64,000 nt of DNA, from positions 13,145,488-13,209,487 of the forward strand of contig CM049320.1 of the NCBI GenBank assembly GCA_026874595.1. Direction: 5' to 3'. Source of the DNA: Sipunculus nudus. Lineage: Eukaryota; Annelida; Sipuncula; Golfingiida; Sipunculidae. The notes beneath the pieces were generated by a model that was not told the DNA's origin, ran no database searches, and worked only from the letters and a program-made list of their open reading frames with translations. Positions 11,185-22,476 of the stretch are shown here, one piece after another. Every line of letters starts with the position of its first letter. Position 1 is the stretch's first letter. The translations under genes were made by a program, and so were the position numbers.

Positions 11185-12252
11185 ATGGCTGCCAGTCTGA
11201 ATTCTTCTGCTGCAGATCTTCGAGAGTGCGCTGTATGTTTAGATGACATGCTGGAGAAGAAGCCCAAAGTTCTAGAATGTAAACATTCCTATTGCATGTC
11301 ATGTCTGTCTGGCCTGGCGGTGGTACATGGAACATCAGGCCTAAAAGTGCCTTGTCCGAAATGTGAATTTAGTACCTATGTAAAATCAGGCAACTTGTCA
11401 GATCTGCCGGATAATTTTCTACTTCAGGAAGTCAAATCTGTTATTGATAACCACACACGGTATTATTATAGCTTTTACTGCAACAAACAAGATCAGGAGA
11501 GGAGAGAAGTGAGTCTGTGTGTCAGCTGCCATTTGTATATGTGTGGTGATTGCTTATATAAACACAAACTGGCCTTCAAGAAGCACGAAATTAAACAGAT
11601 CGTGACTGAAAAACATAAGGACCGTGAGTATTGCCAGAAACATAATGAAACAGTTGGGTATGCTTGTTTAGACTGCACACCGGTGAATCTATTTTGTGAT
11701 GTATGCATTATGATTGATAACCTATGCCATCCTTTGAATGACTTGGTTGAGTATAAAGCAGCATTATCACAAGTGAAAACAAACCTGAAGTCAAAACTGG
11801 AGCAGGTGCGTACCGTGGAACTTCCATTGTCTAAAGTGGAAGGTATATGTAACAAGGAGCTATCAGTAATACTAGAGACAGTTGCAGTTCTTCAAGATAC
11901 CATAGAGACAGCTGCAGCAGAAATAACCTCTTTGACTGAAAAGACTTACAACATAAATTCATTAAAATTAAAATCTGCCAGAGTTAAACAGCTTGGGCAG
12001 ATTGCTGAAGGTTTGCTTAACAGTGATAATAGCAAACTAGATGAACTTCGCCAAACTGTTCTGAAGTTTAATGCAGCATTGAATAGTTTTTCTGATGAAG
12101 AGAAGAAGATCAAGAAACTAGAATTGAAGCCAGATTCAGCCGCAAAATTCAGGGGTTTTCTATCAGAGATAATCATCACACAACTTCTGTTGAACACAAC
12201 CCAGATGGAGGACGGAGCAAAGCTGATGTCAGATGGTTCTAATCTAAAGAGT
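11185..12252 (+). CDS. Gene A exon 1: RING, two B-boxes and coiled coil (TRIM-like, type I)
   Basis: A 356-codon exon. Counted from the ATG at 11185, the C3HC4 RING ligands are C15, C18, C32, H34, C37, C40, C57 and C60. A first B-box-like zinc module (CVSCHLYMCGDC..H) and a canonical B-box 2 (YCQKH..C..C..CDVC..H) follow, then a helical, Lys/Glu-rich coiled coil. RING-B-box-coiled-coil proteins are generally E3 ubiquitin ligases that dimerise through the coil. The upstream in-frame TTG at 11173 aligns with the ATG of genes B, C and D, so the first ATG was lost here; the second one (AAAATGG, good initiation context) is chosen. The exon ends at AGT|GTAAGT in phase 0 and continues at 14068. Reading through the donor meets a stop at 12295-12297, with AATAAA at 12405, which would allow a short intronically terminated form. 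Confidence 0.88.
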
Positions 12253-14067
12253 GTAAGTACTGATAAAGCCAAGCGGTATGATGAGTGTCGTATCTAGTTA
12301 AAGTTTACACGTGTATCAAAGTACATGTTGTTATCTTTGTTTATTGTATCGATTCGAACTTGTAACTGATGTGGTATATGACCCTCTAACCAAGTCGGTC
12401 TTTAAATAAATAAAGTTGATAGTATAGTTTGTCAGCTATTAGAACGGTCGGTTACATAAACACAAACCATTGTGCCCATGGTTACTACGAAAGAATTTTA
12501 GATTGATTAATATAGGTTATGAACAAGTATTCGGGTCCACGATTCTCACTGAAACAGATTGGCTTCAGTATTAACATATTCCATCCCTTTTTTATAGAAC
12601 ATAGACAGGAAACGTGATTATAAAACTACTAAGGCTACTTAGTGATAAATGAGACATTTATATATCATAATCGTAATTATGATTAAGAGGCTATAACGGC
12701 TTTACAACAAAGCCAAACAGCCAATGTGTATATAGATGCCGAACATGGGGTGTAATTATATGAGCAGTAAGATTTTACATTTATTGACAATACAGGTATC
12801 TGTCAATGACAGGATGACGTTGTCGGGAGTATGGTTGGTATTCGCTGATTTCCATACTATCCGCATATAATATTTTCAACTTGGTACGGAAATATAGTCA
12901 GGAAACTTGTTTAAGTAGGCAACCAACCTGGTTTTCGTACTTATTATTAAGCACACTTCACAGGAACTATTTATGTATATTGGTGGAAATAACTATTGAT
13001 AAACTAATTGATAAATAAGTCCATATCAAGCAAAATAGATCTATATTTAAAACCTTTTGTGCACATATGACATCTAAACTATTCTTCTGATGAGCCAAAA
13101 AGGAAGTAATTGAAAAAGAGTCTGAGTACATTCTGACCCTTCATAAGATAATGTCTTCAGATAGGTACAAACTGGTATTATGCAACATAATCTTAAATTA
13201 ACCTGACCTTTTAAAATTCAATTTTTACATTGTTTGTAAACTGCTGCTGTTTGATTATTTTCCCCACAAATAGTTCAAATTCATTTTGCAAATAAGTACA
13301 AAAATATACTAGAAATAGTAAAGAGTACAGTAAATATATCCAGTTCAATTTGCAGAATCACTGGTGTATATAACAGATGATACTAAAATACCCATGATAA
13401 CATGGCTTAAATTCCCCTAGCATTTCTATTAATGAATGTTGAGCGGAGCACCCTATCGTTTATTGAAAACCCCACCCTTTTATTACAGAGACAAAAGTCA
13501 TTAAAAACATTACACATTCAAAATCCAAGAACTTTTATGATGGGATACAATATAATATCCTATTTATTATAGAGTTATCTATAGATTAAAGTAACAAGAA
13601 GAGATATGATTTAACTAAACCTTCTTTTAACGCGTTCCATTACTGTTTTAGACACAACGTGATCAACTCGTAATAAAAGAAAATGAAAGCACCAGTATTT
13701 TATGAGCTATAAAAGAATGTATTACTTACAACTACATTAGCGCCTTTTCTAGTTGCTAGGATTTATTTATTTTACCATGATAGCCAACTTCAGCTAAGCG
13801 CCATGACCCATGTGTACCTTGTTTTAATTCGAGACATACACTTCCTGGGAGGGAAGCTATGACTATAGTTTGGGGAATAGATGTAGGCCAACAAATCGGT
13901 GCTTTGTTTGCAAACATCAGATCCGTGTACACGAATGTATAGGCTTTAACTAATGGTTCATAGCATATATAAACAGATATGTCAACTATCTCAACACTTT
14001 TTGATGACATACAGTATTATTTTGAAATGCATGTAAGATTTATTAGGTTTTTGTTTGTTATTTTCAG
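12253..14067 (+). other. Gene A intron 1
   Basis: GTAAGT at 12253 and a TTTGTTATTTTCAG acceptor ending at 14067. It aligns in patches with the intron of pseudogene C (38571-40305). Near its 3' end (13791-13825) it holds the terminal palindrome of a Helentron-like element, the same junction that opens the window. Confidence 0.75.
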
Positions 14068-14781
14068 TCTTCAAGACAAGTGGACGAATTCTCTATGATA
14101 GAGGTACCACAGTGGAATAAGATTTTTGGGTACGAGTTAAAAGAAAATGATCCTGGAGTGTGGAAGCCAGAAAGGCGGATCGGAGAAAGGTGCATAGGAC
14201 AATTACTGAACGATGTTCGACTGTGTTTGACTGGTACATTAGAAAATGGAGAAGAGGCTGAGGTAGTAAAGTCGGTTGGAGATGACATTAGCCATGATAA
14301 AGGGCAGGGTCTGGAAGGAAAAAGGGTGAATGATACAGAGTTTCTACCAAGGTATTCAAAATATGGATTTAAAGGAGTCAGAAATAATAAATGGAAAGAC
14401 AACTGGAAAGGGCAAAGTGGTATAAGTGACACAAAAGATAGAAAACAAATGGGTGGGAGTGAGAGGCTTGTTGGTAAGCAACAACACTCTATCAAAGGGC
14501 AGGAAAGTGGTACAGGAAAACGAAAAGACAAGGAATGGCAGCAAGGTTTAATTGTAAAAACATTGTCCCCTCACAAATGTCCTGAAGAGAAAGCAGAAAG
14601 TCAGGATTTGAATGCCGACGAATTGAAGAAGGCTGGCGTTGATTGGACGCATACAGGATCAGGGCTAAAAAGTCCTCGGAAATTAAATAAACGGCTACAA
14701 AGATTAATAAGAAGTGAGGTAAAACAGCGAGAATTCCTTCAGCAAGAGCAGAATATACAGCATCAGAAAGGAAAATGTTAA
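14068..14781 (+). CDS. Gene A exon 2: basic linker with a vestigial NADAR-C, no functional NADAR
   Basis: Joined in phase 0 to exon 1, giving a 593-residue protein that ends at the TAA at 14779-14781. Most of it is hydrophilic and low in complexity (Lys, Glu, Gly, Gln) without a known fold. The first 55 residues resemble the last third of NADAR: W-x2-IFGYELKENDPG..ERRIGERCIGQLLNDVR lines up with KWGIGLKATDPR..W.GEN.LGQ.L..VR of gene D. After the stop the DNA still aligns with the type II linker (the DNWDYPLDR region, near 15015), so the TAA truncates an ancestral longer exon. Whether the short TRIM protein is made or is a decaying relic cannot be decided here. The ORF is long and open, and both splice sites are good. 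Confidence 0.7.
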   Translation, partial: SSRQVDEFSMIEVPQWNKIFGYELKENDPGVWKPERRIGERCIGQLLNDVRLCLTGTLENGEEAEVVKSVGDDISHDKGQGLEGKRVNDTEFLPRYSKYGFKGVRNNKWKDNWKGQSGISDTKDRKQMGGSERLVGKQQHSIKGQESGTGKRKDKEWQQGLIVKTLSPHKCPEEKAESQDLNADELKKAGVDWTHTGSGLKSPRKLNKRLQRLIRSEVKQREFLQQEQNIQHQKGKC

Positions 14782-15225
14782 TGACTACAATAACAGAAAA
14801 CCTGTCAACTGTGTCACATTATGTAAAATATGAAGGGCTCTCGGAAGCCAATGATTTACTGGGGGAATGTCTTTCTGAAACCATGGTACAAAGGCTGCAG
14901 ACTATCCCCAAGGGAAGAAATATGAAGAAACACAGCCTAGTGATTTAACCAGCTGCAATGATGTATCCAAGACTTTTGGTGTTAGTTCGGAAGTGGGTTC
15001 TTAGGATAATTGGGATTACCAGCTTGACACATAAGATAATCCTAAATAAACCTCTGAATAGTAGAAAAATGCCTGCCTGAGGTCCACAAACTTGGTCAAC
15101 AAGTACAACATAATGTATGCCAAAGGGAGAAGTTAAGTGTCCAGGAGAAGAAATTGGAAAACAACAGTGTGATGGAAAAAAGAAATTGTGAGAGGGTGAG
15201 GCTTTTTAGCTAGCCAATGGAAAGG
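14782..15225 (+). pseudogene. Decayed remainder of the type II-like linker, probable 3' UTR of gene A
   Basis: Out-of-frame similarity to gene D exon 2: 'ataattgggattacc' at 15006 matches 49998, and 'gccaaagggagaagttaag' at 15119 matches 50119. Homology stops before the NADAR-A part. AATAAA lies at 15045-15050. The segment from about 15180 to 15460 matches 41520-41770 behind pseudogene C. Confidence 0.65.
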
Positions 15226-15890
15226 ACCGAGTATGTGGTGTATTTGTCACAGGCAGAACTTTATTGTGTCATACTCATATGATCCCATCCTATTTAAATG
15301 TGTTTATGAACATATCTGCATGATGCAACTCAAGGGTTTGAGATATCCAAGATGTCATTCGAAGTGTCCATCAAATATGAAACTATTGTACTTTATCAGT
15401 AAATGGCATCCAAATATGCTGTAGAAGGCTCAATTCAAGTAAATTGTTGAAGAGAAAAAATTAAGTGAATTTTTGTGAACAAAAAAGGGAAAGGCCTTCG
15501 TTTTATTTTTCGATGAAAAGAATAAAATATTTAGTGACTCGAAAGTTTAATAACAATAAAGTTTTGGTATAGACCAATCACGCACATGTTTATGTTATTT
15601 TTCTTTCACTCTAGAAAAGTATCAAGGAAATGGCACATTTTTCCATTATATGAAATAAATATATTGAGTTCGTCATTATTCTTAATATAATGAGTTTTAT
15701 TGAAAGATCAACACTTCTCACACACGCATATACATGTGTGTATATTGTGTATATTATTGATACAGACATGGATTTCTAATCAATATACCATTAACTAAGA
15801 AAATTGTTATTAATTTTATTATTTTATTGTTTCACGTACACTGATGATCAATTATTGCAACAGTAAGTATTTTCTATTGCAACATTCATT
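15226..15890 (+). other. Gene A downstream flank, no gene seen
   Basis: AT-rich. Homologous to 41540-42170 behind pseudogene C and probably shared 3' flank. A candidate AATAAA lies near 15521. No recognisable coding or RNA content. Confidence 0.45.
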
Positions 15891-16685
15891 TAACCTCAGA
15901 TGACCATAGGCCATCTTAGCTAGGGATCACTATTTGCCAGTCGTCCGCCCGGCCGACCGTTAACAAGTCACAAATCTTAATCACTTATCCCAGAAACGTC
16001 TTTCTTAATATACAGCTATGTCCTTGGTATATCTCCTTGCATACCGAATCTGTTTCCACTTCAATAATCAGGCTCATGTTGGTGTTCAAGGATGCAAGAC
16101 ATTTTGCACTCACTCAAAAAATGAAATTAGTGCATCATCGGCACGTTTGTCATCGTTGCTGTGTGAAAATGAAGGGAAAATCGGCCTAGTCAATCTTACT
16201 CTTGCAGACACAATTGCGATATTTTTATATTGCATGCATGAAATTCATCCTTTAGGTAGAATATCTCAATGATAATTGCATGGATCTTAAGCTTATTATT
16301 CATGGGTAGTCCTTTTAGCTGTGCCTAACTAGTGGTGTCATCACCATTTTTCAATTTTTTGCACTTGTATTTTGTACTGAGAAATTACGGCCATCGGTCC
16401 GTTAACAAGGTACAAATCTAGAATGTTCTTACTTATATCCAGGAAGGTCCTTTGTGAGTAACGTCCGTTTTGTGTTTTAGCTTTTAGAAAATCATACTCC
16501 TGTTATTGTTCTGGGCCGCAAAATAATTTGCACTCACTATGAAAATTAGGTGAAAAATCCATTCATCAATTCTTCACAACTGCCACAGACACTTATTGCA
16601 TTATCACTAAAATGAGAGCAATTTAAGTTGTAAGATATGCTCAGTTTCAGATATCAGCTGAGCGTCCTGACCCCTGGGTGACTTA
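15891..16685 (+). repeat. Diverged Helentron-like element, unit 1
   Basis: The 5' part holds CTCAGATGACC..ATCTTAGCTAG and CGTCCGCCCGGCCGACCGTTAAC. The 3' end holds CAGCTGAGCGTCCTGACC and CTGGGTGACTTA. The orthologous copy in unit 2 is 42175-42913, so this insertion predates the duplication. The 84-codon ORF inside is not a gene. Confidence 0.65.
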
Positions 16686-16911
16686 GGGTGCTTTTCCGTG
16701 TGCGTTTGCCGCGCGGTCAGTCTTTTTCCATGTGACCGTTTTGTATGCGTTTTTGTACCCGCGGCAATATCATGCACTTTTCACATTGCTTGACTGGCTA
16801 AGAGATACGAGGACAGTATCGGTATGCAGAAACCCCACTTGTGACGCCATTCGAAGGCGGAATTCCCATGCGTTTGCCGCGCTTAGAAAACGCGTACATG
16901 GAAAAGTACCC
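16686..16911. mobile_element. PIF/Harbinger-type MITE with TTA target duplication
   Basis: A 226-bp element with imperfect terminal inverted repeats: left GGGTGCTTTTCCGTGTGCG, right end the complement of GGGTACTTTTCCATGTACG. CGTTTGCCGCGC occurs near both ends (in the same orientation). It is flanked by TTA on both sides (16683-16685 and 16912-16914), the target type of PIF/Harbinger elements. It encodes no transposase. Unit 2 has an empty site at 42910 (GGGTCACTTAATAG), so the insertion came after the unit duplication. Confidence 0.8.
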
Positions 16912-17049
16912 TTATTGGAGGGAAGACAACCAAAACAAAAAAGTAAACCTATTCATGTAGGCCTATGTGAATTTCATATACTGCATCTCTAAATACACAG
17001 GTTATTTCAATTGTTGCATCCTAATACTTAAACTTATATATATCTCCAT

Positions 17050-17052
<3 letters not shown>

Positions 17053-17109
<57 letters not shown>
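17053..17109. repeat. (TA)n microsatellite
   Basis: About 28 TA units. It gives spurious Tyr-Ile ORFs. Confidence 0.95.
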
Positions 17110-17112
<3 letters not shown>

Positions 17113-19670
17113 TTATAGTAATAGTATTAACTTTAATAATAGACATAAGAAAAAAATAACCTGTAATAGTAATAATAATAGGACCCCAAGTTATAGAATA
17201 ACAGCTTAACAACCTTGACTCAAACAGGTTAGGGATGGCGTGTTTCTTTATACATACAATTACAGGAGAGTCCAAAAGTTGTAGTGTGATTAGTTCATGC
17301 TAGAGGCTGTCATGGTCCAGTGGGCACTTGGCACCGACCATTGGTTTGAGGTGGTTACCAATTAGGTAACCTCTACGGCAAGTTATTCTCGCCTGAGGCC
17401 AGACAATTCTGCTCCTGCAGTACAGCTGACGTTTGAATACTTCAGAGCTTGATTGTCTAATAGTCAAAACCTCTGCTGAGTTAATTAGTGATTCAACAGA
17501 CAGTGAATAAGGCCCTGTTTGAACTGTCACCAGTATTGCGTTCTAAGAACTTTGGCTTGAAGAAACCTTGCTGAGTGTGTTTGATAATCAAATTCTTGTC
17601 AGAAGTAATAAACACCTGCTGAAGATAAAGTAAAATGGAACATTCTAACGAAATGTATTAAATTGGTGGTGGACACAAATTCAAACGACTTCTGTGTTTT
17701 GCTCACCATAAATAAGTTTAATTTGAATGTTGCAGACAAGAGGGACTACGTGTGCATTGTATGTTCTATAATTAATATATATATAAAATTTTACCGCAGG
17801 GGCTGCCAGCTCGAGATGACTTTGGGAGAACACGGGACAGAAACTTGTGACAGCTTATCACCACTGAGCAGTGTTTATCAAACGTTATGTAAAGTGAAAA
17901 ACACCGCTGAGGTGTATTTTACTTATGCTTTCGATTTATAATGAATATGACATTTTAGCTGAGATATCATAACGTTATCGTCATTCATCTTAAGTAGAAT
18001 GTCTACTTTTCTCGAAGAATCTCAGCACATAATAATCTGTGATTTATCACAGGTCTCCCAGAAAGTTGAACCAGTTGGATAGGGTCACTATGCTATTCTA
18101 TAACAAACCGCGTGTATCCGCTATTTCAAAAGTCGCGTGCAACCTGACTTGCATGGTGACTTTGGGGTGATATAAGTTGTTTTAAAAGTTCAGTTAGGAC
18201 CAAGGAAAATACGACGCATGTGGGACAAATATTACTTATTAAATTATTTGTTAGATCATTATGGGTCAACCATCTCTATTCATTTAATACCCCTGTAAAT
18301 GTCCTTGTGTATACAAATGACAATGCAGCCACGCTTGTTTAATATATAGGTGTTATATTCATTTATATTTATTATATATCATGTTCACATTATTCAGTTT
18401 TTATCAACTTTTTTCATTATTCATCATAAAAACAGAAGCATACAGTTATATCATATGAGCATCATAAGCTCCATATGCTTTCTACTTGAATTTATTAAGA
18501 CACCAAAAATATAATTGGAGGAAAGTAATTTGATATTTGTTCATTCAAATTAATTTGAGAAAAATAGAAATAATGTGTATCAAAGTAAACATTTGCGTTA
18601 GTATTAAGAATTAAAATGAAGGGAAATAACAGTAACTTGAATTTGATATGGATTTTTTTTTCATTTGAAATACAATTAATAACATTAAATTAACATTGCA
18701 GTTATACTTGTAAGATCAAACCACACGCAGGTATATAAATATCAGTCCATTTGCATAGCCTCAACGCCAAAGGTTTAAATAAATAGAATATACATATAAA
18801 TACCATAACAATTCATAAACGAATAGATATAACTTTTATTGTTCTAATTAGGCTCTATACATTGGTATATTATTAATTCTTTTGCAGGTAAAATACATTA
18901 ACAAGCCGAGGTAGTATGTGCCATATAACCCAGAATCCATATTTTCGTGTAAGATAAGTTTTTAATTAATCTTTTATGGAATGAAGATTTTATAGGAAGA
19001 ATATTTATGTGGCATATATACCCAGAATCCATATTTTCGTGTAAGATAAGTTTTTAATTAATCTTTTATGGAATGAAGATTTTATAGGAAGAATATTTAT
19101 GTGGTATGAATTTAGTAAGATCATTGATATTTAGCAGAATGGGACAGGGGTTACAGTTTTAAAATGTACCGTAAAAAAATCTGATGATCAACGTTTTATG
19201 AAAATCACATGTATTTGAAAGGCTGAGACAAACCAGTGATCGTAATTTGTTTGTAAATTAATCCTTATTTAGAGCTTACCTAATATCTTATTCTTAATCC
19301 TCTCAGCCTGACAGTGGGCTCAGCACAGGCTTCAGTTACGCACTTGATATGCAACTGCGTCACAAGCTGTCTGTCTGACCCCATTTTACATACCCCTGTA
19401 AACCGGTGTGTTCAGTTAGCAAATGGGCGCACATCGGTCGTGGCAAGAATCGCGCTGTGGTTTAGCCGTCCAAAGTCCATACTGTGTTTGACAAGTAACT
19501 CACTTTATCTTTGTCAATTTGTTTTCCAGGTATACTCACATGTTGTTGCCAACAGGTAATCAATAGTGCTTTTTGTCTGTACGGTCAAATGAAGAGTGGG
19601 GTCGAGTTTTAGAAAGTCAAGGTAATTATAAGCTCAATTATACTAAGCACAATATCTCGGTGCTTGTCTA
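17110..19670 (+). other. Intergenic region and 5' flank of pseudogene B
   Basis: 17290-17560 matches 43200-43540, 18240-18900 matches 46220-46930, and 19310-19670 matches 47250-47614. No gene is seen. Unit 2 has about 2.4 kb (43760-46180) that is absent here between 17770 and 18230. Confidence 0.5.
18929..19112. repeat. 92-bp tandem duplication specific to unit 1
   Basis: The segment beginning 'cccagaatccatattttcgt' occurs at 18929-19020 and again, nearly identical, at 19021-19112. The orthologous place in unit 2 (about 46978-47060) has one copy, so this duplication is recent. Confidence 0.9.
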
Positions 19671-19773
19671 ATGTCGCGCAAAATGGCTGCCAGTCCGAAT
19701 TCTCCTGTTGCAGATCTTTTAGAGTGCGCTGTGTGTTTGGATGACGTGCTGGAGAAAAAGCCAAAAGTTTAGA

Positions 19774-19776
<3 letters not shown>
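19671..19776 (+). pseudogene. Pseudogene B exon 1 remnant (RING start only)
   Basis: The ATG at 19671 opens the family's MSRKMAAS start and the first RING Cys pair (ECAVC is ECAVC here too). A one-base deletion (GTTCTAGAA became GTTTAGAA) creates a TAG at 19770-19772. Directly after GAATGT the exon collapses into a (TA)n tract, and the sequence resumes in intron 1. About 1 kb of RING, B-box and coiled-coil coding sequence has been deleted relative to gene D. Confidence 0.92.

Positions 19777-19822
<46 letters not shown>
19777..19822. repeat. (TA)n at the deletion junction of pseudogene B
   Basis: It joins the truncated RING exon to intron 1. The tract corresponds to 48779-48835 in gene D, which lies just downstream of the complete exon. 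Confidence 0.9.
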
Positions 19823-19825
<3 letters not shown>

Positions 19826-20012
19826 AGAGGGACAGAGGGAGAAAGAGATTTATGAAAAGCCATGCTAGTTCATTGTATATAAAGAGACATATATAATATT
19901 TGCCGCACATATAAGTTTTCCCTGCTGCATGCAAAGACGCTGTGCCGACAGATATAGTGGGTAGGACACTCTTCGTAGGTTCCTATAAAAGTGTCTAAAT
20001 ACACAGCGGGGA

Positions 20013-20084
20013 TCTGCTTTAGCTCGGAGGATAAAGCAGGCGACCGGCAATCGTAATATTATGGGTTCGATAACCATCGGCAGT
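20013..20084 (+). repeat. tRNA-like head of a SINE (pseudogene B intron 1)
   Basis: A box-A-like TTAGCTCGG..AAAGC and a box-B GGTTCGATAAC at tRNA spacing; the 72-nt span can form D and T arms. The anticodon arm is poor. Orthologous to 48968-49039 in gene D, and both are flanked by long (TA)n tracts. Called a tRNA-derived SINE and not a tRNA gene. Confidence 0.6.
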
Positions 20085-20108
20085 GAACCGACTTTCTGTG
20101 TATTCATG

Positions 20109-20113
<5 letters not shown>

Positions 20114-20183
<70 letters not shown>
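20114..20183. repeat. (TA)n microsatellite
   Basis: Lies at the 3' side of the tRNA-like SINE, as does 49068-49118 in gene D. It may be the SINE tail. Confidence 0.9.
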
Positions 20184-20185
<2 letters not shown>

Positions 20186-20590
20186 TTATAGCAAGAGTCA
20201 TATTCCCGGAATCCAGCTGTTAAAAATGTGTTCCACGTTTTGAGATACTACCTGGTTAACTTCGGATGCAGGCAAGAAAATAATTCTATGTGCTGTATGG
20301 ACTGTGTTTCAAAAGACAACTGTAATACTTGTGCCGTGGGTCACTAGGTTGTTTTATTCATGAGGAAAATTAGGGATGTATCATTATTGACAAGCAGGTT
20401 ATGCTGTTATGCAGCGAGGTTATGCGTCCGAGTAACAGTTGTTGCTGTGTATGCAAACTACAGATCCGTCTATCCCAATTTACAGGTTTTTGACTGCATG
20501 AATTTGTTATGTACGTACAAAGAACTACAAATGTTATATAAATGTATGTACAGCATGTTAGATTTGTTTAAATTGTTTTGTTTGTTTCAG

Positions 20591-21577
20591 TGTTCAGAAA
20601 TATTGGAAGGACGTTAAGAGGGGGACACACATTTGGAAGGATATCACACTGTAATCAGAACTGGGTAACCGAGTTAAAAAGAAAATTATTCTGGGGCTTT
20701 GAAGGAAGCTCGTAGGCAACTGGGAGAAAAAAGTTTAGAACAAATATGGAAAAATGTACGAGAAGTGATGAAGAAAGAGGAAGTCCATCAGCAGAAACAA
20801 GAAAAGACATTGGTAAAGGAGAAAACTTGGCAAATATATCACAAAGTATAAACCATGCAGGGAATTTGGCAATAAAGTCTTGCCACGAAGAGATCTTTCT
20901 GATGACCAGGACACAAAAGCTGGAGACTGTGCACTTTGGAAGAAACAAAAAGGATTTGAAGAAAAACAGCCAGATTTTTTACCTACTGACAAAAGTTGAT
21001 CCAGGCTCCTTTACGACAGTTGAGAACGGAGTTCTTTGGATAGTTGGGATATCCCACTTGACACACAAGGTGATTCTAAATCAACGTCTAATAAGCAAAA
21101 GAAAACGCCTGACTCGAGTGCACAGATTATGTCATGACAGATTATGTCCAGCACATGATATGCCAAAAGGAGTAGTGAAGTCTCCACTGGAAGGAACAGG
21201 AGGCAAAAAAGGTAAGAGAAAATGGAAGAAAATGGGTTTGGAAGCTGGAAAACAAATGACTGAGGAAAGAAGGAAATTCATGGTACCAGCTAAAAAGGTT
21301 AATTTTGAAATAACATCAGACAACGCACAGCCTGAGAAGAGAAGATGAAGATGGAGTGAGACTGGCAGGGACTGGTTACCCAGAAATTGCTCACCTCGAG
21401 AGAAAGACTGGAATGTCTACGCATATGAATCAAAGGTGGTGACAGCAACTTCTGGAGAAAAATTCTCGCTGTTTTTTGGCTGGCAGAATTCCCTTAGTCA
21501 ATACAATCCAGCTCGGTTTGAGATAGAAGGCATTCAGTACAACTGTACAGAGCAGTACATGATGAGGGAGAAAGCAG
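20591..21577 (+). pseudogene. Pseudogene B exon 2: linker plus NADAR-A1
   Basis: Good acceptor (TTTGTTTCAG) and strong similarity to gene D exon 2 (49535-50534). A deletion in GGAACTTTAAG (now GGACGTTAAG) shifts the frame after eight codons to a TAA. The long ORF at 20746-21348 is in the wrong frame compared with gene D, whose counterpart is also only a shadow frame. A further TGA (21346-21348) replaces AGT in the RRSRW motif. The NADAR-A part (FFGWQNSLSQYN, YNCTEQY) is still readable. The donor is a weak GTTAGC. Confidence 0.9.
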
Positions 21578-22476
21578 GTTAGCTAACATTATTTCTGGTT
21601 TCTCCTATATGATGATGCAGATCTGATTATGAAAAAGCACAGTATATGAGGACTGTAAAACGGTGTACTATAAATCCATCTTTTTTATGAAAAAATTGAA
21701 CATTTTAAAACATTAACGGAGTATACCTGTTATTCAGTAAGAAAATGCTAACACTCCTATGTTTTGTTCTGTATAAGATGAAATGTCCCGAAATGAAGCC
21801 ATAATTTTCAAGTCAAAGAACCAAAGAAAACCAGAGGTGAGAGCTTCTGTCTTTCGCTAATGATTTCCATCTTTAGAATTTGTTAACATGTGATTGGGAG
21901 TTAGAAGTCCTTCCACTAAACCGTTTGTTCCTAAAATGTGTTAATCTTTTCTAATCAATGTGAAATACATGTATTACATTTTACCGTCCTTAACATTAGC
22001 TATAGAGCATTAGGGTAATTTTCCCAGGTGACCAAGGATTATTTTATCTGAAATAGGTATCTTTGGGAGATGTCTGTGTACTGACATCACTTGTAGATTC
22101 CTAACTACTATGACATTTTTTTCTAATAATCTTCTAAGAAAATTGAAATTCAGACATGCCATAACATTAAAATTTCTCCCATCAAAGAATCTCCTTCTTT
22201 AAAGGGACATAACCAGCAGCAATATTATGCCTATATTCTTTAACACTACCAATTCAGGTTTGCTTTATACTAAAGGTTTCCAGGTAAACCTTCACAGCAC
22301 AAGGTCCAAGTACCTCACCTTTGACTTGTTATGGTTCTTCGTGTGAGTAAACGCGCCTCACATGTCAGTTTACCATAAGAAGGCCGCCTGACCGGAGGTC
22401 CGATGCGCATGCGCGACAGATCCCACACAAGGAGTAGTCCACACTAGGGCTTGAAACCTTTGGACTTTCATGTTGG

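Noticed and set aside
11493-12272. Minus-strand ORFs opposite gene A exon 1 (and 47956-48639 opposite gene D)
   Set aside because: Antisense shadows of Lys/Glu/Ser-rich coding sequence; Cys/Ser-rich translations without domain.
14064-14544. 155- and 62-codon minus-strand ORFs opposite gene A exon 2
   Set aside because: Mirror of the low-complexity sense linker; Pro/Ser/Phe-rich and not conserved.
17021-17275. ORFs with long Tyr-Ile runs (also near 19609, 20019, 45267, 46628, 48732, 57779, 59884)
   Set aside because: Translations of (TA)n microsatellites.
19180-19215. Second hammerhead candidate at CTGATGATCAACG (also 47135)
   Set aside because: The core-like CTGATGA is not followed by a stem II and a GAAA box with pairing helices.
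20746-21348. 200-codon plus-strand ORF in pseudogene B as an independent gene
   Set aside because: It runs in the frame that is only a shadow of the gene D linker frame (49809-50063 there); it exists because of frameshifts in exon 2.
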